Origin: Ensifer adhaerens | Lineage (GTDB): Bacteria > Pseudomonadota > Alphaproteobacteria > Rhizobiales > Rhizobiaceae | NCBI RefSeq assembly: GCF_028993555.1 | Contig: NZ_CP118612.1 | Location: forward strand, 124,001-188,000 | DNA: 64,000 nucleotides | Direction of reading: 5' to 3' | Part shown: positions 1 through 7,684 of the stretch, one piece after another | Position numbering within the stretch: the stretch's first letter is position 1 | Layout: each line of letters begins with the position of its first letter | The notes under the pieces: generated by a model | Database searches by the model: none | What the model saw: the letters and a program-made list of their open reading frames with translations, nothing else | What the model was told of the DNA's origin: nothing | Translations under genes and position numbers: made by a program

Positions 1-323
1 AGATCGTGTCGCAGCCGGCATTGGCCAAATACCAGCCGCAGGAATGGAAGCCCGGCTTGCAGTTTCAGAGCGACGAGGAGTTGGCCCGGCTCGCCGGCGA
101 TATCGCCAACACCATCTTTCATCCCGTCGGGACAACGAAGATGGGACGTGACGACGATCCGATGGCAGTAGTGGACAGCCGTCTCCGGGTGCGCGGGATT
201 GATGGCCTGCGCGTCGTCGACGCAGGCATCATGCCGAAGATCACCAGCGGTAATACCAATGCGCCGACGCTGATGATCGCCGAAAAGGCGGCCGGCTGGA
301 TCGTCGCCGATGCGCGCGCATAG
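1..323 (+). CDS. GMC-family FAD oxidoreductase, C-terminal part (DddA-like candidate)
   Basis: This is the 3' end of a gene that begins left of the window; the frame is open from the first bases to the TAG at 321-323. The visible ~106 residues are the C-terminal substrate-binding/FAD part of a glucose-methanol-choline oxidoreductase. It has the HPVGTTKMG block with the conserved His, then VVDAGIMPKITSGNTNAP with the second catalytic position (Asn) and the closing FAD-contact helix. Only 25 bp separate it from the downstream CoA-transferase, so they are probably one operon. In DMSP-degrading bacteria a GMC dehydrogenase, DddA, oxidises 3-hydroxypropionate beside dddD, so a DddA role is likely here by context. 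A choline-type alcohol dehydrogenase remains possible. Confidence 0.85.
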   Translation, partial: IVSQPALAKYQPQEWKPGLQFQSDEELARLAGDIANTIFHPVGTTKMGRDDDPMAVVDSRLRVRGIDGLRVVDAGIMPKITSGNTNAPTLMIAEKAAGWIVADARA

Positions 324-348
324 AAAAATCTTGGGGAGATAAGAGAAA

Positions 349-2862
349 ATGACATCGATCGCACGTTCCGCGCTTCCGCTTTCCGGCGTTCGGGTGGTTG
401 ATTTCGGGCAATATATTGCCGGCCCGGCGGTGGCCATGATCCTTGGCGATCTCGGCGCGACCGTCGTGCATGTCGATCCGCCCGGCGGTCCGCTCTGGGA
501 CAATCCCGCCAATGCCATCCTCAACCGCAACAAGCTGATCGTCACCCTCGATCTCAAAACGGAGGAGGGGTTGGGCGAGGCGAAAGCGCTGGTGGCCAAG
601 GCTGATATTGTCGTCGAGAATTTCCGTCCCGGCGTGCTTGCCCGGCTCGGGATCGATTTTGCGGCGTTGCGCACGGCGCGGCCTGAACTGATCACCCTGT
701 CGATCCCTGGCTTCGCCTCCGACGATGAGCTTCGCCGCGATTGGCGTGCCTTCGAGACGGTGATCGCGGCCTCGTCCGGCGTCTTCACGGATATGGGGCT
801 CAACCGCGTGCTGATGGGCATCAACCCGTCTTTCTCGCCGCTGCCGCTGTCTTCCGCCTATGGCACCATGCTTGCGGCGTCCGCAACGGTGCTGGCGCTT
901 CAGGCGCGCGAGCGCACCGGCTACGGCGATCATATCGAAGTGCCGCTGGCAAGCGCCGTCATGGAGGGCCTCTCCTACAATTCCATCCTGATCGACGACT
1001 ATCCGCTGCGCTACCAGACCCAGCGCGAGCGGGAGATCGAACGGCGGCGCGCCGAAGGCCTGCCGATGGACATGTCCTATGACGACCTTCAGGAGTTCCT
1101 CGATCCCTTCTATCGCAGCTATGTGTGCGCTGACGGGCGGATGTTCTACGTCGTCTGCCCCAGCCACAAGAACCATGCGAAGCGCTGCCTGCAAGCTCTC
1201 GGCATCTACGATGAACTGGTGGCCGAGGGACTGCGCGAGGAGGAAGACACCTATCTGCCGGTCTCGCAATGGTCGTCCGACGTTTCGCTGGGCGTCTATC
1301 CGCTTCCTAAATTCTGGGCCGACAAGATCGCGGCCCGCATGAAGGAGGTTTTCCTGACCAGGACGGCGGCCGAATGGGAGCGCGTCTTCGGGGAAGGGCT
1401 GTTTCCGGGCGCGCCGCAACGCTGGCTGAGGGAATGGATCGGCGACGACCACGCCAGGGCCGCCGGCCTGATGATCGCGGTGGACGATCCGATCCTTGGC
1501 CGCATGACCCAGCCGGGACCGATGACCTGGCTGCAGGAGAGCGCCGAAGCCATGCTAACGCCGCTCCCTCGGCGTTGGGGAACGGCCAAGGAGGCGCTGG
1601 CACTGCTCGTCGGCATGGAACGTCCTTCCTTGCCGGTTGCAGCGAATGACGCCCCCGGGGGCTGGCTAGACGGTGTCAAAGTTCTCGATCTGTGCAATGT
1701 GATCGCCGGTCCGCATTCGGTCGCCTATCTCGCCCGCTTCGGTGCGGAGGTTATCAAGATCGATCCGGCCAAGCCACTCTACGACTGCTGGAATACAGTG
1801 ATCTTCGGCATGTCGCACATGCGCGGCAAACAGTCCGTGCTGCTGAACATCGGTTCGCCCGATGGCCGTGTCGTCTTCGAGGAACTGGTGCGCTCTGTCG
1901 ACGTCGTGGTCTGGAACGCCACCGACCGGCAGGTCAAGGCGATGAAGCTCGACGCCGAAAGCCTGAAGGCGCTCAATCCGCAGGCTATCTTCTGCCAGCT
2001 CGATTGCTTCGGCGGCGTTCGCACCGGCCCGCGCACCGATTATCTCGGCTATGACGATCTCGTGCAATCGGCGACCGGCATCATGCTGCGCTTCGGCGGT
2101 TCGATGGACACGCCGGAAGAGCACGCCCATGTCGGCACCATCGATGTCATGTGCGGCTTCGGCGCGGCGCTCGGCATTGCCGCTGCTCTCTACCAGAAAT
2201 CCAGAACCGGGATCGTCGGCCGCCCACGCACATCGCTGTCGGCACTGACCGGCCTCGCGCAGATACCCTTCTGCTACGACTATGCCGGGCGCGGCCCCTT
2301 CGACGAGCCGTCCGGCCGCGAAACCAAGGGGTATCACGCCCTGTCGCGGCTCTACGAAACGGCAGGCGGCGACCACCTTCTTTTGTGCGCCTCGGAAGCC
2401 GATCTTCCGCGCTTCGGCAAGGTTGAAGGTCTGAGGGGGCTTGTTGAGATGGCCGCGTCCGATCGCGAGGCCTATCTCGCAGGGGCCTTCCTGACCGCGC
2501 CGGCGGAAACCTGGCAGCGGCGCCTACGGGAAGCCGATATCGGCGTATCGCTCTGCGAGAACATCGAAACGATCCGCAGCCGCAGTGCCCGCATTGCCGA
2601 CGACACGCCCGGGATCGACCGGGGCAGCTATTCCTTCTCGATCTTCCCGGATCATCCGAGCGGGCACACGGTCACGCAGCTCGATCCCTTCGCCATCCGT
2701 CCGGCTGTCTGCAAGGTCAAGGCTGTCGCGCCGGCGGAGAAGTATGGAGCCTCCACGCGTGCCGTTCTCCGGTCGCTGAACTACACCGACGCCCAGATCG
2801 ATCGGCTGATCGCCTCCGGTGCGATCAGCGAGACCTGGAGCGAGGAATATCTGCCGAGCTAG
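349..2862 (+). CDS. dddD: DddD-type DMSP CoA-transferase/lyase (fused double CaiB domains)
   Basis: 837 residues, made of two class III CoA-transferase (CaiB/BaiF) domains in tandem (about 1-400 and 440-837), each opening with VRVVDFGQYIAGP- or VKVLDLCNVIAGP-type motifs. In the second domain the motif YLGYDDLVQSATG places the family's catalytic Asp at about D569. In the first domain the equivalent stretch reads AFETVIAASSG, with Glu replacing Asp, so only the C-terminal domain should be catalytic. This architecture and length (~835 aa) are those of DddD, which uses acetyl-CoA and dimethylsulfoniopropionate to release dimethyl sulfide and form 3-hydroxypropionyl-CoA. The context fits: GMC dehydrogenase upstream, betaine-type ABC importer and acuI downstream. 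An RBS-like GGGGAGAT precedes the ATG. The alternative is a carnitine/betaine CoA-transferase, less likely given the fusion. Confidence 0.87.
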   Translation: MTSIARSALPLSGVRVVDFGQYIAGPAVAMILGDLGATVVHVDPPGGPLWDNPANAILNRNKLIVTLDLKTEEGLGEAKALVAKADIVVENFRPGVLARLGIDFAALRTARPELITLSIPGFASDDELRRDWRAFETVIAASSGVFTDMGLNRVLMGINPSFSPLPLSSAYGTMLAASATVLALQARERTGYGDHIEVPLASAVMEGLSYNSILIDDYPLRYQTQREREIERRRAEGLPMDMSYDDLQEFLDPFYRSYVCADGRMFYVVCPSHKNHAKRCLQALGIYDELVAEGLREEEDTYLPVSQWSSDVSLGVYPLPKFWADKIAARMKEVFLTRTAAEWERVFGEGLFPGAPQRWLREWIGDDHARAAGLMIAVDDPILGRMTQPGPMTWLQESAEAMLTPLPRRWGTAKEALALLVGMERPSLPVAANDAPGGWLDGVKVLDLCNVIAGPHSVAYLARFGAEVIKIDPAKPLYDCWNTVIFGMSHMRGKQSVLLNIGSPDGRVVFEELVRSVDVVVWNATDRQVKAMKLDAESLKALNPQAIFCQLDCFGGVRTGPRTDYLGYDDLVQSATGIMLRFGGSMDTPEEHAHVGTIDVMCGFGAALGIAAALYQKSRTGIVGRPRTSLSALTGLAQIPFCYDYAGRGPFDEPSGRETKGYHALSRLYETAGGDHLLLCASEADLPRFGKVEGLRGLVEMAASDREAYLAGAFLTAPAETWQRRLREADIGVSLCENIETIRSRSARIADDTPGIDRGSYSFSIFPDHPSGHTVTQLDPFAIRPAVCKVKAVAPAEKYGASTRAVLRSLNYTDAQIDRLIASGAISETWSEEYLPS

Positions 2863-2979
2863 CAGAAAACGGCGGCTTCGGGTTCTGAGGAGGATATCGA
2901 AGCCGCTCGCGGCCCGCCGAGATATGCGATGGCGTCGACGGGCTTGGAATTTCAACATCGCACATAGGGAGGAAGTGCC

Positions 2980-3981
2980 ATGAAAGAACTCTTCGCCTCG
3001 ACATGCCTTGCAGCAACGATGCTGACCTTTGGCAATTCGGCGCAGGCTGCGGATTGCGGTGACGTCACCATCGCCAGCATGAACTGGCAGAGCGCGGAAG
3101 TGCTCGCCAGTCTGGACAAGTTTATCCTGTCCGAGGGTTACGGTTGCAACGCCGAAATCATACAGGGCGATACGGTCCCGACGATCACGTCGATGACCGA
3201 AAAGGGTCAGCCCGACATCGCGCCCGAAGGATGGGTCGATCTTCTTCCCGATGTCGTCAACGCCGGCGTTGCAAACGGAAAGCTCGTCGTCACATCTACC
3301 GTCCTGACCGACGGCGCAGTGCAGGGCTGGTGGATGCCGAAATACCTTGCTGACGCCCACCCGGACATCAAGACGATCGATGATGTCCTCAAGCATCCGG
3401 AGCTGTTCCCGGATCCCGAAGACAAATCGAAAGGTGCGATCCACAATGGCCCGCAGGGCTGGGGTGGCACGGTCGTGACCTCGCAGCTTTACAAGGCCTA
3501 CGGCGGCGAAGCGGGGAACTTCACGCTCGTCGATACGGGTTCGGCGGCCGGCCTCGACGGCTCGATCGCCAAGGCCTACGAGCGCAAGGAAGGCTGGGTC
3601 GGCTATTACTGGGCCCCGACCGCGCTTCTTGGCAAGTACGACATGGTCAAGCTCGACTACGGCGTGCCGCACGATGCGGCCGAGTGGAAGCGCTGCAATA
3701 CTGTCGCGGATTGCCCGGACCCGAAAAAGAATGAATGGCCGAAGGACACCGTCCAGACGCTCGTGACCAAGCCGTTCTCCGAGCGCGCCGGCGAGGACGT
3801 CATGGGCTACCTTAACAAGCGCGCCTGGTCGAACGACACCGTCAACAAGCTGATGGCCTGGATGACCGACAACCAGGCAAGCGGCGACGACGGCGCAAAG
3901 CACTTCCTCGAAGAGAACGAGGCAATGTGGAAGGAATGGGTATCGCCTGAGGCAGCCGAGAAGATCAAGGCGGCGCTTTGA
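2980..3981 (+). CDS. Betaine/DMSP-type ABC transporter substrate-binding protein
   Basis: 333 aa. A signal peptide covers about residues 1-23 (hydrophobic core then AQA|AD), so the mature protein is periplasmic. The mature part is an OpuAC/ProX-type glycine-betaine-binding domain: it opens with VTIASMNWQSAEV and carries several Trp residues (for example EGWVDL, GWWMPKY, PQGWGG, EGWVGYYW), as expected for an aromatic cage around a quaternary amine or sulfonium. The RBS GGAGGAAG sits just before the ATG. It is the first gene of the transporter set and follows dddD by 117 bp. Because it lies in the ddd cluster the natural ligand is probably DMSP; glycine betaine, choline or carnitine cannot be excluded from sequence. 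Confidence 0.88.
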   Translation: MKELFASTCLAATMLTFGNSAQAADCGDVTIASMNWQSAEVLASLDKFILSEGYGCNAEIIQGDTVPTITSMTEKGQPDIAPEGWVDLLPDVVNAGVANGKLVVTSTVLTDGAVQGWWMPKYLADAHPDIKTIDDVLKHPELFPDPEDKSKGAIHNGPQGWGGTVVTSQLYKAYGGEAGNFTLVDTGSAAGLDGSIAKAYERKEGWVGYYWAPTALLGKYDMVKLDYGVPHDAAEWKRCNTVADCPDPKKNEWPKDTVQTLVTKPFSERAGEDVMGYLNKRAWSNDTVNKLMAWMTDNQASGDDGAKHFLEENEAMWKEWVSPEAAEKIKAAL

Positions 3982-3994
3982 TCTCGTTCAAGAC

Positions 3995-4021
3995 GTTGCT
4001 GGCGCCTATCGCGCCGGCAAC
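3995..4021 (+). other. Intercistronic stem-loop after the binding-protein gene
   Basis: GTTGCTGGCGC and GCGCCGGCAAC form an 11-bp stem (one mismatch) around a 5-nt loop. There is no U-tract. Such hairpins between a binding-protein gene and its permease commonly stabilise the upstream mRNA so that more binding protein is made. Confidence 0.5.
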
Positions 4022-4070
4022 GAACAGCGCGTCCAATGAATGCGCTAGCTGTTATCGAGGAGGATAGATT

Positions 4071-4958
4071 TTGGATTGGCTATTCAACTTTCCGCACATG
4101 GATGATGCGTCATTGCGCGATCTCAAGAAGGCAATCGACGAAGGGTTTCGCGGTTTCACACGGGCTTATGGGGACGGTCTTGAAGCGATATTCGAGCCGC
4201 TACAGCATTTTCTGATCTGGTCCGAGCGCTTCATGACCAAGACGCCCTGGCCGATCATCCTCTTGCTCATTGCCGCCGTCGCCTGGTTCGCCAGCCGCAA
4301 CTGGAAGATCGTCGCAGGAACGGTCGTGACGCTTCTGCTCATCGGCTATTTCGACATGTGGGACGACACAATGAAGACGGTCTCGATGATCTTCGTCTGC
4401 ACGGTCCTGTCGATCGTCGTAGGTATTCCCATCGGTATCGCCATGTCGCGCTCGGACCGCGTGCAGGGCATCGTCAATCCGGTGCTCGACGTCATGCAGA
4501 CTATGCCGAGCTTCGTCTACCTGATCCCGGTCGTCATGCTGCTCGGCATCGGCAAGGTGCCGGGGCTCATCGCCGTCGTCATCTACGCCATTCCGCCGAT
4601 GATCCGTCTCACCAATCTCGGCATCCGCCTGGTCGACAAGGACGTGCTGGAAGCCGCCGATGCCTTCGGCTCGTCGGGCTGGCAGAAGCTGAAGAACGTG
4701 CAGATGCCGCTTGCCCTCCCCACCATCATGGCTGGCATCAACCAGACGATCATGATGGCGCTTGCGATGGTGGTCATTGCCTCGATGATCGGCGTTCAGG
4801 GCCTTGGCCAGCCGGTGCTTAAGGCGATCTCCAACCAGTATTTCACGCTCGGCATCTTCAACGGCCTCGCCATCGTCGGCATCGCGATCATCTTCGACCG
4901 CGTCAGCCAGGCCTTCGGCGCGCGCCTACAAAAGCACCGGGAGGTGGTCCATGGGTAA
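4071..4958 (+). CDS. Betaine/DMSP-type ABC transporter permease
   Basis: 295 aa of the ProW/OpuAB type. An N-terminal amphipathic region of about 55 residues precedes several membrane helices. The cytoplasmic EAA loop (LEAADAFGSSGWQKL...MPLALPTIMAG) that docks on the ATPase is clear. The chosen start is TTG at 4071 because GAGGAGGA at 4057-4064 is well spaced and no ATG lies nearby in frame. The stop overlaps the next gene by 8 bp, which suggests translational coupling. The protein should form the inner-membrane channel for the quaternary amine/sulfonium ligand delivered by the 2980-3981 product. Confidence 0.88.
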   Translation: MDWLFNFPHMDDASLRDLKKAIDEGFRGFTRAYGDGLEAIFEPLQHFLIWSERFMTKTPWPIILLLIAAVAWFASRNWKIVAGTVVTLLLIGYFDMWDDTMKTVSMIFVCTVLSIVVGIPIGIAMSRSDRVQGIVNPVLDVMQTMPSFVYLIPVVMLLGIGKVPGLIAVVIYAIPPMIRLTNLGIRLVDKDVLEAADAFGSSGWQKLKNVQMPLALPTIMAGINQTIMMALAMVVIASMIGVQGLGQPVLKAISNQYFTLGIFNGLAIVGIAIIFDRVSQAFGARLQKHREVVHG

Positions 4959-6030
4959 CAAGAATATTGGCGGCTTCGGCATCGAAATCAAAAAGCTCTA
5001 CAAAATCTTCGGACCAAATGGTGCGGATTGCGTAAAGCTCATCGAGCAGGGTGTTACGAAGACGGAACTGAACGCAAAACATGGCCATGTCCTTGGTCTG
5101 AAAGACATCAACATCTCCATGCCTGCCGGTGGTATTCAGGTGATCATGGGACTTTCGGGATCGGGAAAGTCCACGCTCATTCGCCACATCAATCGCCTTA
5201 TCGATCCGACGTCAGGTGAAGTCGTCATCGGTGACGAGGATGTGGTCAAGATGGATGCCGTGCATTTGCGCGAGTTCCGCCGGCATCAGACGGCCATGGT
5301 GTTCCAGAAGTTTGCACTCCTTCCGCACCGCACCGTTCTCGAAAACACCCTCTATGGCCTGGAGATACAAGGGGCGCCACGGAACCGGCAGGTCGACTGC
5401 GCCATGCGATGGATCGAGCGGGTCGGGCTAAAGGGTTTCGAGAGCAAATATCCCAATCAGTTGTCCGGCGGTATGCAACAGCGCGTCGGTCTTGCCCGCG
5501 CGCTGGCGAACGATGCGCCGATCCTGTTGATGGACGAGGCGTTTTCCGCACTAGACCCGCTCATTCGCGTCGATATGCAGACCGTGCTCCTCGATCTGCA
5601 GAAGGAGATCAAGAAGACGATCGTCTTCATCACTCATGATCTGGACGAGGCGCTGAGGCTGGGGGACCGTATCGCGATATTGCGGGATGGCGAAGTCGTA
5701 CAGCAGGGCACCGGCCAGGACATCGTGATGAACCCGGCAGACGATTACATCGCCAGCTTCGTGCGGGAAGTGAACCGCGCGCGTGTCATCAAAGTTGAGA
5801 CTGTCGCCACCGCGCCGAACGGCTCGTTCCGCGAGTTGGAGATTTCGGTTCCGGCCGGCGCGACGCTGGAGGAAGCAGCAAGAGCGATGACGCTGGCCGG
5901 GACAAGCGAGATCGCCGTCGTCGATGCCGACGGTCAGGCCAGAGGCGTGCTGACGCTTCCCCAGGCGGTTCATGCCATGGTCAATGCGCAAGTGGCCTCC
6001 TCACCGTCCGACACCAAGAAGGTTGCGTAG
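4951..6030 (+). CDS. Betaine/DMSP-type ABC transporter ATP-binding protein
   Basis: 359 aa, starting at the ATG that overlaps the permease stop (ATGGGTAA). The open frame continues upstream but that part is antisense-like noise. It has the N-terminal extension typical of ProV/OpuAA, Walker A GLSGSGKST at residues 67-75, the ABC signature LSGGMQQRVGLARAL near 171, and Walker B ILLMDEAFSALDP. A C-terminal regulatory part of about 80 residues (ending in a VVDADGQARGVLTL segment) resembles one CBS unit, the module that senses ionic strength in OpuA. It energises uptake with the two preceding gene products. Its stop lies 33 bp before the lost acuI start. Confidence 0.9.
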   Translation: MGNKNIGGFGIEIKKLYKIFGPNGADCVKLIEQGVTKTELNAKHGHVLGLKDINISMPAGGIQVIMGLSGSGKSTLIRHINRLIDPTSGEVVIGDEDVVKMDAVHLREFRRHQTAMVFQKFALLPHRTVLENTLYGLEIQGAPRNRQVDCAMRWIERVGLKGFESKYPNQLSGGMQQRVGLARALANDAPILLMDEAFSALDPLIRVDMQTVLLDLQKEIKKTIVFITHDLDEALRLGDRIAILRDGEVVQQGTGQDIVMNPADDYIASFVREVNRARVIKVETVATAPNGSFRELEISVPAGATLEEAARAMTLAGTSEIAVVDADGQARGVLTLPQAVHAMVNAQVASSPSDTKKVA

Positions 6031-6063
6031 GCAAGCTAGGGAAATGCGGGAAAGGAACCTCAG

Positions 6064-7055
6064 ACGTTTGACGCCGTCCTGATCGAAAAGTCCGATAGCG
6101 GGCAGGAAGCCGGTCTTTGCAGGATCGATACCGCGCAACTTCCACAAGGCGACGTGCTGGTGGATGTCGCATGGTCGACCCTGAACTACAAGGACGCCTT
6201 AGCAATCACCGGCGCGTCGCCGGTGGTTCGCAGTTTCCCGATGGTACCGGGGATCGATTTTGCGGGCGTTGTTGCCGAAAGTTCCCATTCCGACTTTAAG
6301 CCGGGCGATCGGGTTGTGCTGAACGGCTGGGGCGTTGGAGAGCGGCATTGGGGTGGACTGGCGGCCAGGGCGCGCGTGAGCGGAGACTGGCTTGTGCTTC
6401 TGCCGGAAGGGATCAGCCTGCGGAACGCCATGGCGATAGGCACGGCTGGTTACACGGCGATGTTGTGCGTGCTGGCGCTCGAGCGCAATGGGGTGCTGCC
6501 GGGCAGCGGAGAAGTGGCGGTAACCGGTGCGGCCGGTGGTGTCGGGAGTATTGCAACCATGCTTTTGGCCGCGCGTGGCTACAGCGTAGCTGCTGTTACC
6601 GGGCGGCCGGACGAGGCGGATTATCTCACGGGCCTCGGCGCCACCACCATCATTGACCGGGTGGAGTTCACACAGGTCGGCCGACCTTTGGCCAAGGAGC
6701 GTTGGGTGGGAGCCATCGACGTGGCAGGCGGAGCCGTGCTGGCCAATGTACTGGCGTCGATGCGCTATCGCGGTGTCGTCGCCGCATGCGGACTGGCGGG
6801 CGGCATGGAACTCCCACGACCGTCGCCCCTTTCATCTTGCGCGCTGTGACGCTTGTCGGGATCGACAGCGTCATGTGTTCAAAGCCCGAGAGGCTGATCG
6901 CCTGGCAACGGCTCGCAAAGGAACTCGACATGGCGAGACTCGATGCAATGACGACGGAAGTCCTGCTCGCCGATGTGGTCGCATTCGTCCCGCAGTTCCT
7001 CGAGGGTAAAGTGCGTGGTCGCATTTTAGTACCGGTTAATCCGCAGCTTCATTGA
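6064..7055 (+). pseudogene. acuI: acuI (acryloyl-CoA reductase / zinc-free MDR oxidoreductase), start lost and frameshifted
   Basis: The reading frame starting [16 protein letters not shown] and continuing through [16 protein letters not shown] and the NADPH motif [11 protein letters not shown] is a medium-chain YhdH/AcuI-type reductase. Two lesions are visible. First, the codon before FDAVL is ACG (6064-6066), well spaced from AAAGGA at 6051, with no ATG/GTG/TTG in frame back to the TAG at 6037; the next start is GTG at 6154. Second, near 6813-6817 one base is missing: the frame to 6849 ends in nonsense, while the expected ending ([20 protein letters not shown] ... VPVNPQLH) continues in the +1 frame to 7055. 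AcuI reduces acryloyl-CoA to propionyl-CoA in DMSP catabolism. Sequencing error could explain one lesion, hardly both. Confidence 0.8.
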
Positions 7056-7430
7056 GACCTATACCAGTTTGCCAAGGTCCCCGGCGTACGCGAGTTATCA
7101 CCAGTCTTGCCGACAGCGGATTTGAAGTAGCCTCATACATCCCGGGCCATGATCTCGCACTGGGTAAATGAGAGAGATAATGCGCCCATTATCGCTAATC
7201 ACAATCCGAAGATAAAAGTGCGTTCCGGACCAGAGCGGCGGCGCCCTTGGTCAACGGCGGAGGGTTAGCACTTCACAGACATCGCGCTGGCGAGCTCAGA
7301 CCAACTAAAGCTCATCGATCTCGTCGCTCGGTAGCAGGAGCGGGAAACTGATGGCCATTGTTCGTGTCGGCAACTCCAGTTGGACAGCGAGAGGCTATGG
7401 GTGGCCACCGTTACGCAGAGGTCTCGAGAC
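7056..7430. other. Intergenic region without a recognisable gene
   Basis: No coding frame with recognisable content. It holds an inverted repeat GATAATG-N4-CATTATC at 7176-7193 of unknown role. The right end abuts the terminator of the minus-strand small RNA. Confidence 0.5.
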
Positions 7431-7548
7431 AGAAAAGACCCCGACCCGGGAGGAGGGGTCGGGGTCCCTGGATCTGATCGGCCCGGGAGGAGGTGAGCCG
7501 ATCGGCATCTGACGCAGCGGGAGGAGGTGCTGCGCTTCGACATATTCA
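7431..7548 (-). ncRNA. alpha-r14 family (NfeR-type) trans-acting sRNA
   Basis: On the minus strand three consecutive stem-loops each display the anti-Shine-Dalgarno loop CCTCCTCCC. Hairpin 1 covers 7513-7534 (GCAGC/GCTGC stem), hairpin 2 covers 7476-7503 (7-bp GATCGGC/GCCGATC stem) and hairpin 3 covers 7437-7466 (11-bp GC-rich stem). The last is followed by TTTTCT and is the Rho-independent terminator. This three-hairpin, triple-aSD layout of about 115-125 nt is diagnostic of the alpha-r14 sRNAs of Rhizobiales, including Sinorhizobium NfeR1/NfeR2, which repress translation of many transporter mRNAs and affect osmoadaptation and nodulation. The 5' end is estimated at 7540-7550. Confidence 0.85.
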
Positions 7549-7552
7549 TCAT

Positions 7553-7598
7553 AAATCACTTCGCGTGATTTAATACTGTTCATGCTGCATTGCAGCAT
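7553..7598. promoter_or_regulatory. Two perfect inverted repeats upstream of the sRNA
   Basis: AAATCAC-N5-GTGATTT lies at 7553-7571 and ATGCTGCA-T-TGCAGCAT at 7582-7598. Both fall immediately upstream of the predicted 5' end of the minus-strand sRNA, where its promoter should be, and downstream of the MFS gene stop. They look like binding sites for dimeric regulators; the cognate proteins are unknown. Confidence 0.5.
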
Positions 7599-7684
7599 TG
7601 CGTGATGCGCAGAGCAAACCCGGCGCCTTCGACGCACGAAACGGCAGCAAGAAACCAAATGCCATGACGATCGTCCGCCCTGGA

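Noticed and set aside
241..1452. 403-aa minus-strand open frame opposite dddD
   Set aside because: High-GC shadow of the plus-strand gene; sequence is Arg/Gly/Asp-rich with no family features.
2524..3903. 459-aa minus-strand frame opposite dddD and the binding-protein gene
   Set aside because: Crosses two well-supported genes on the other strand and has no domain signature.
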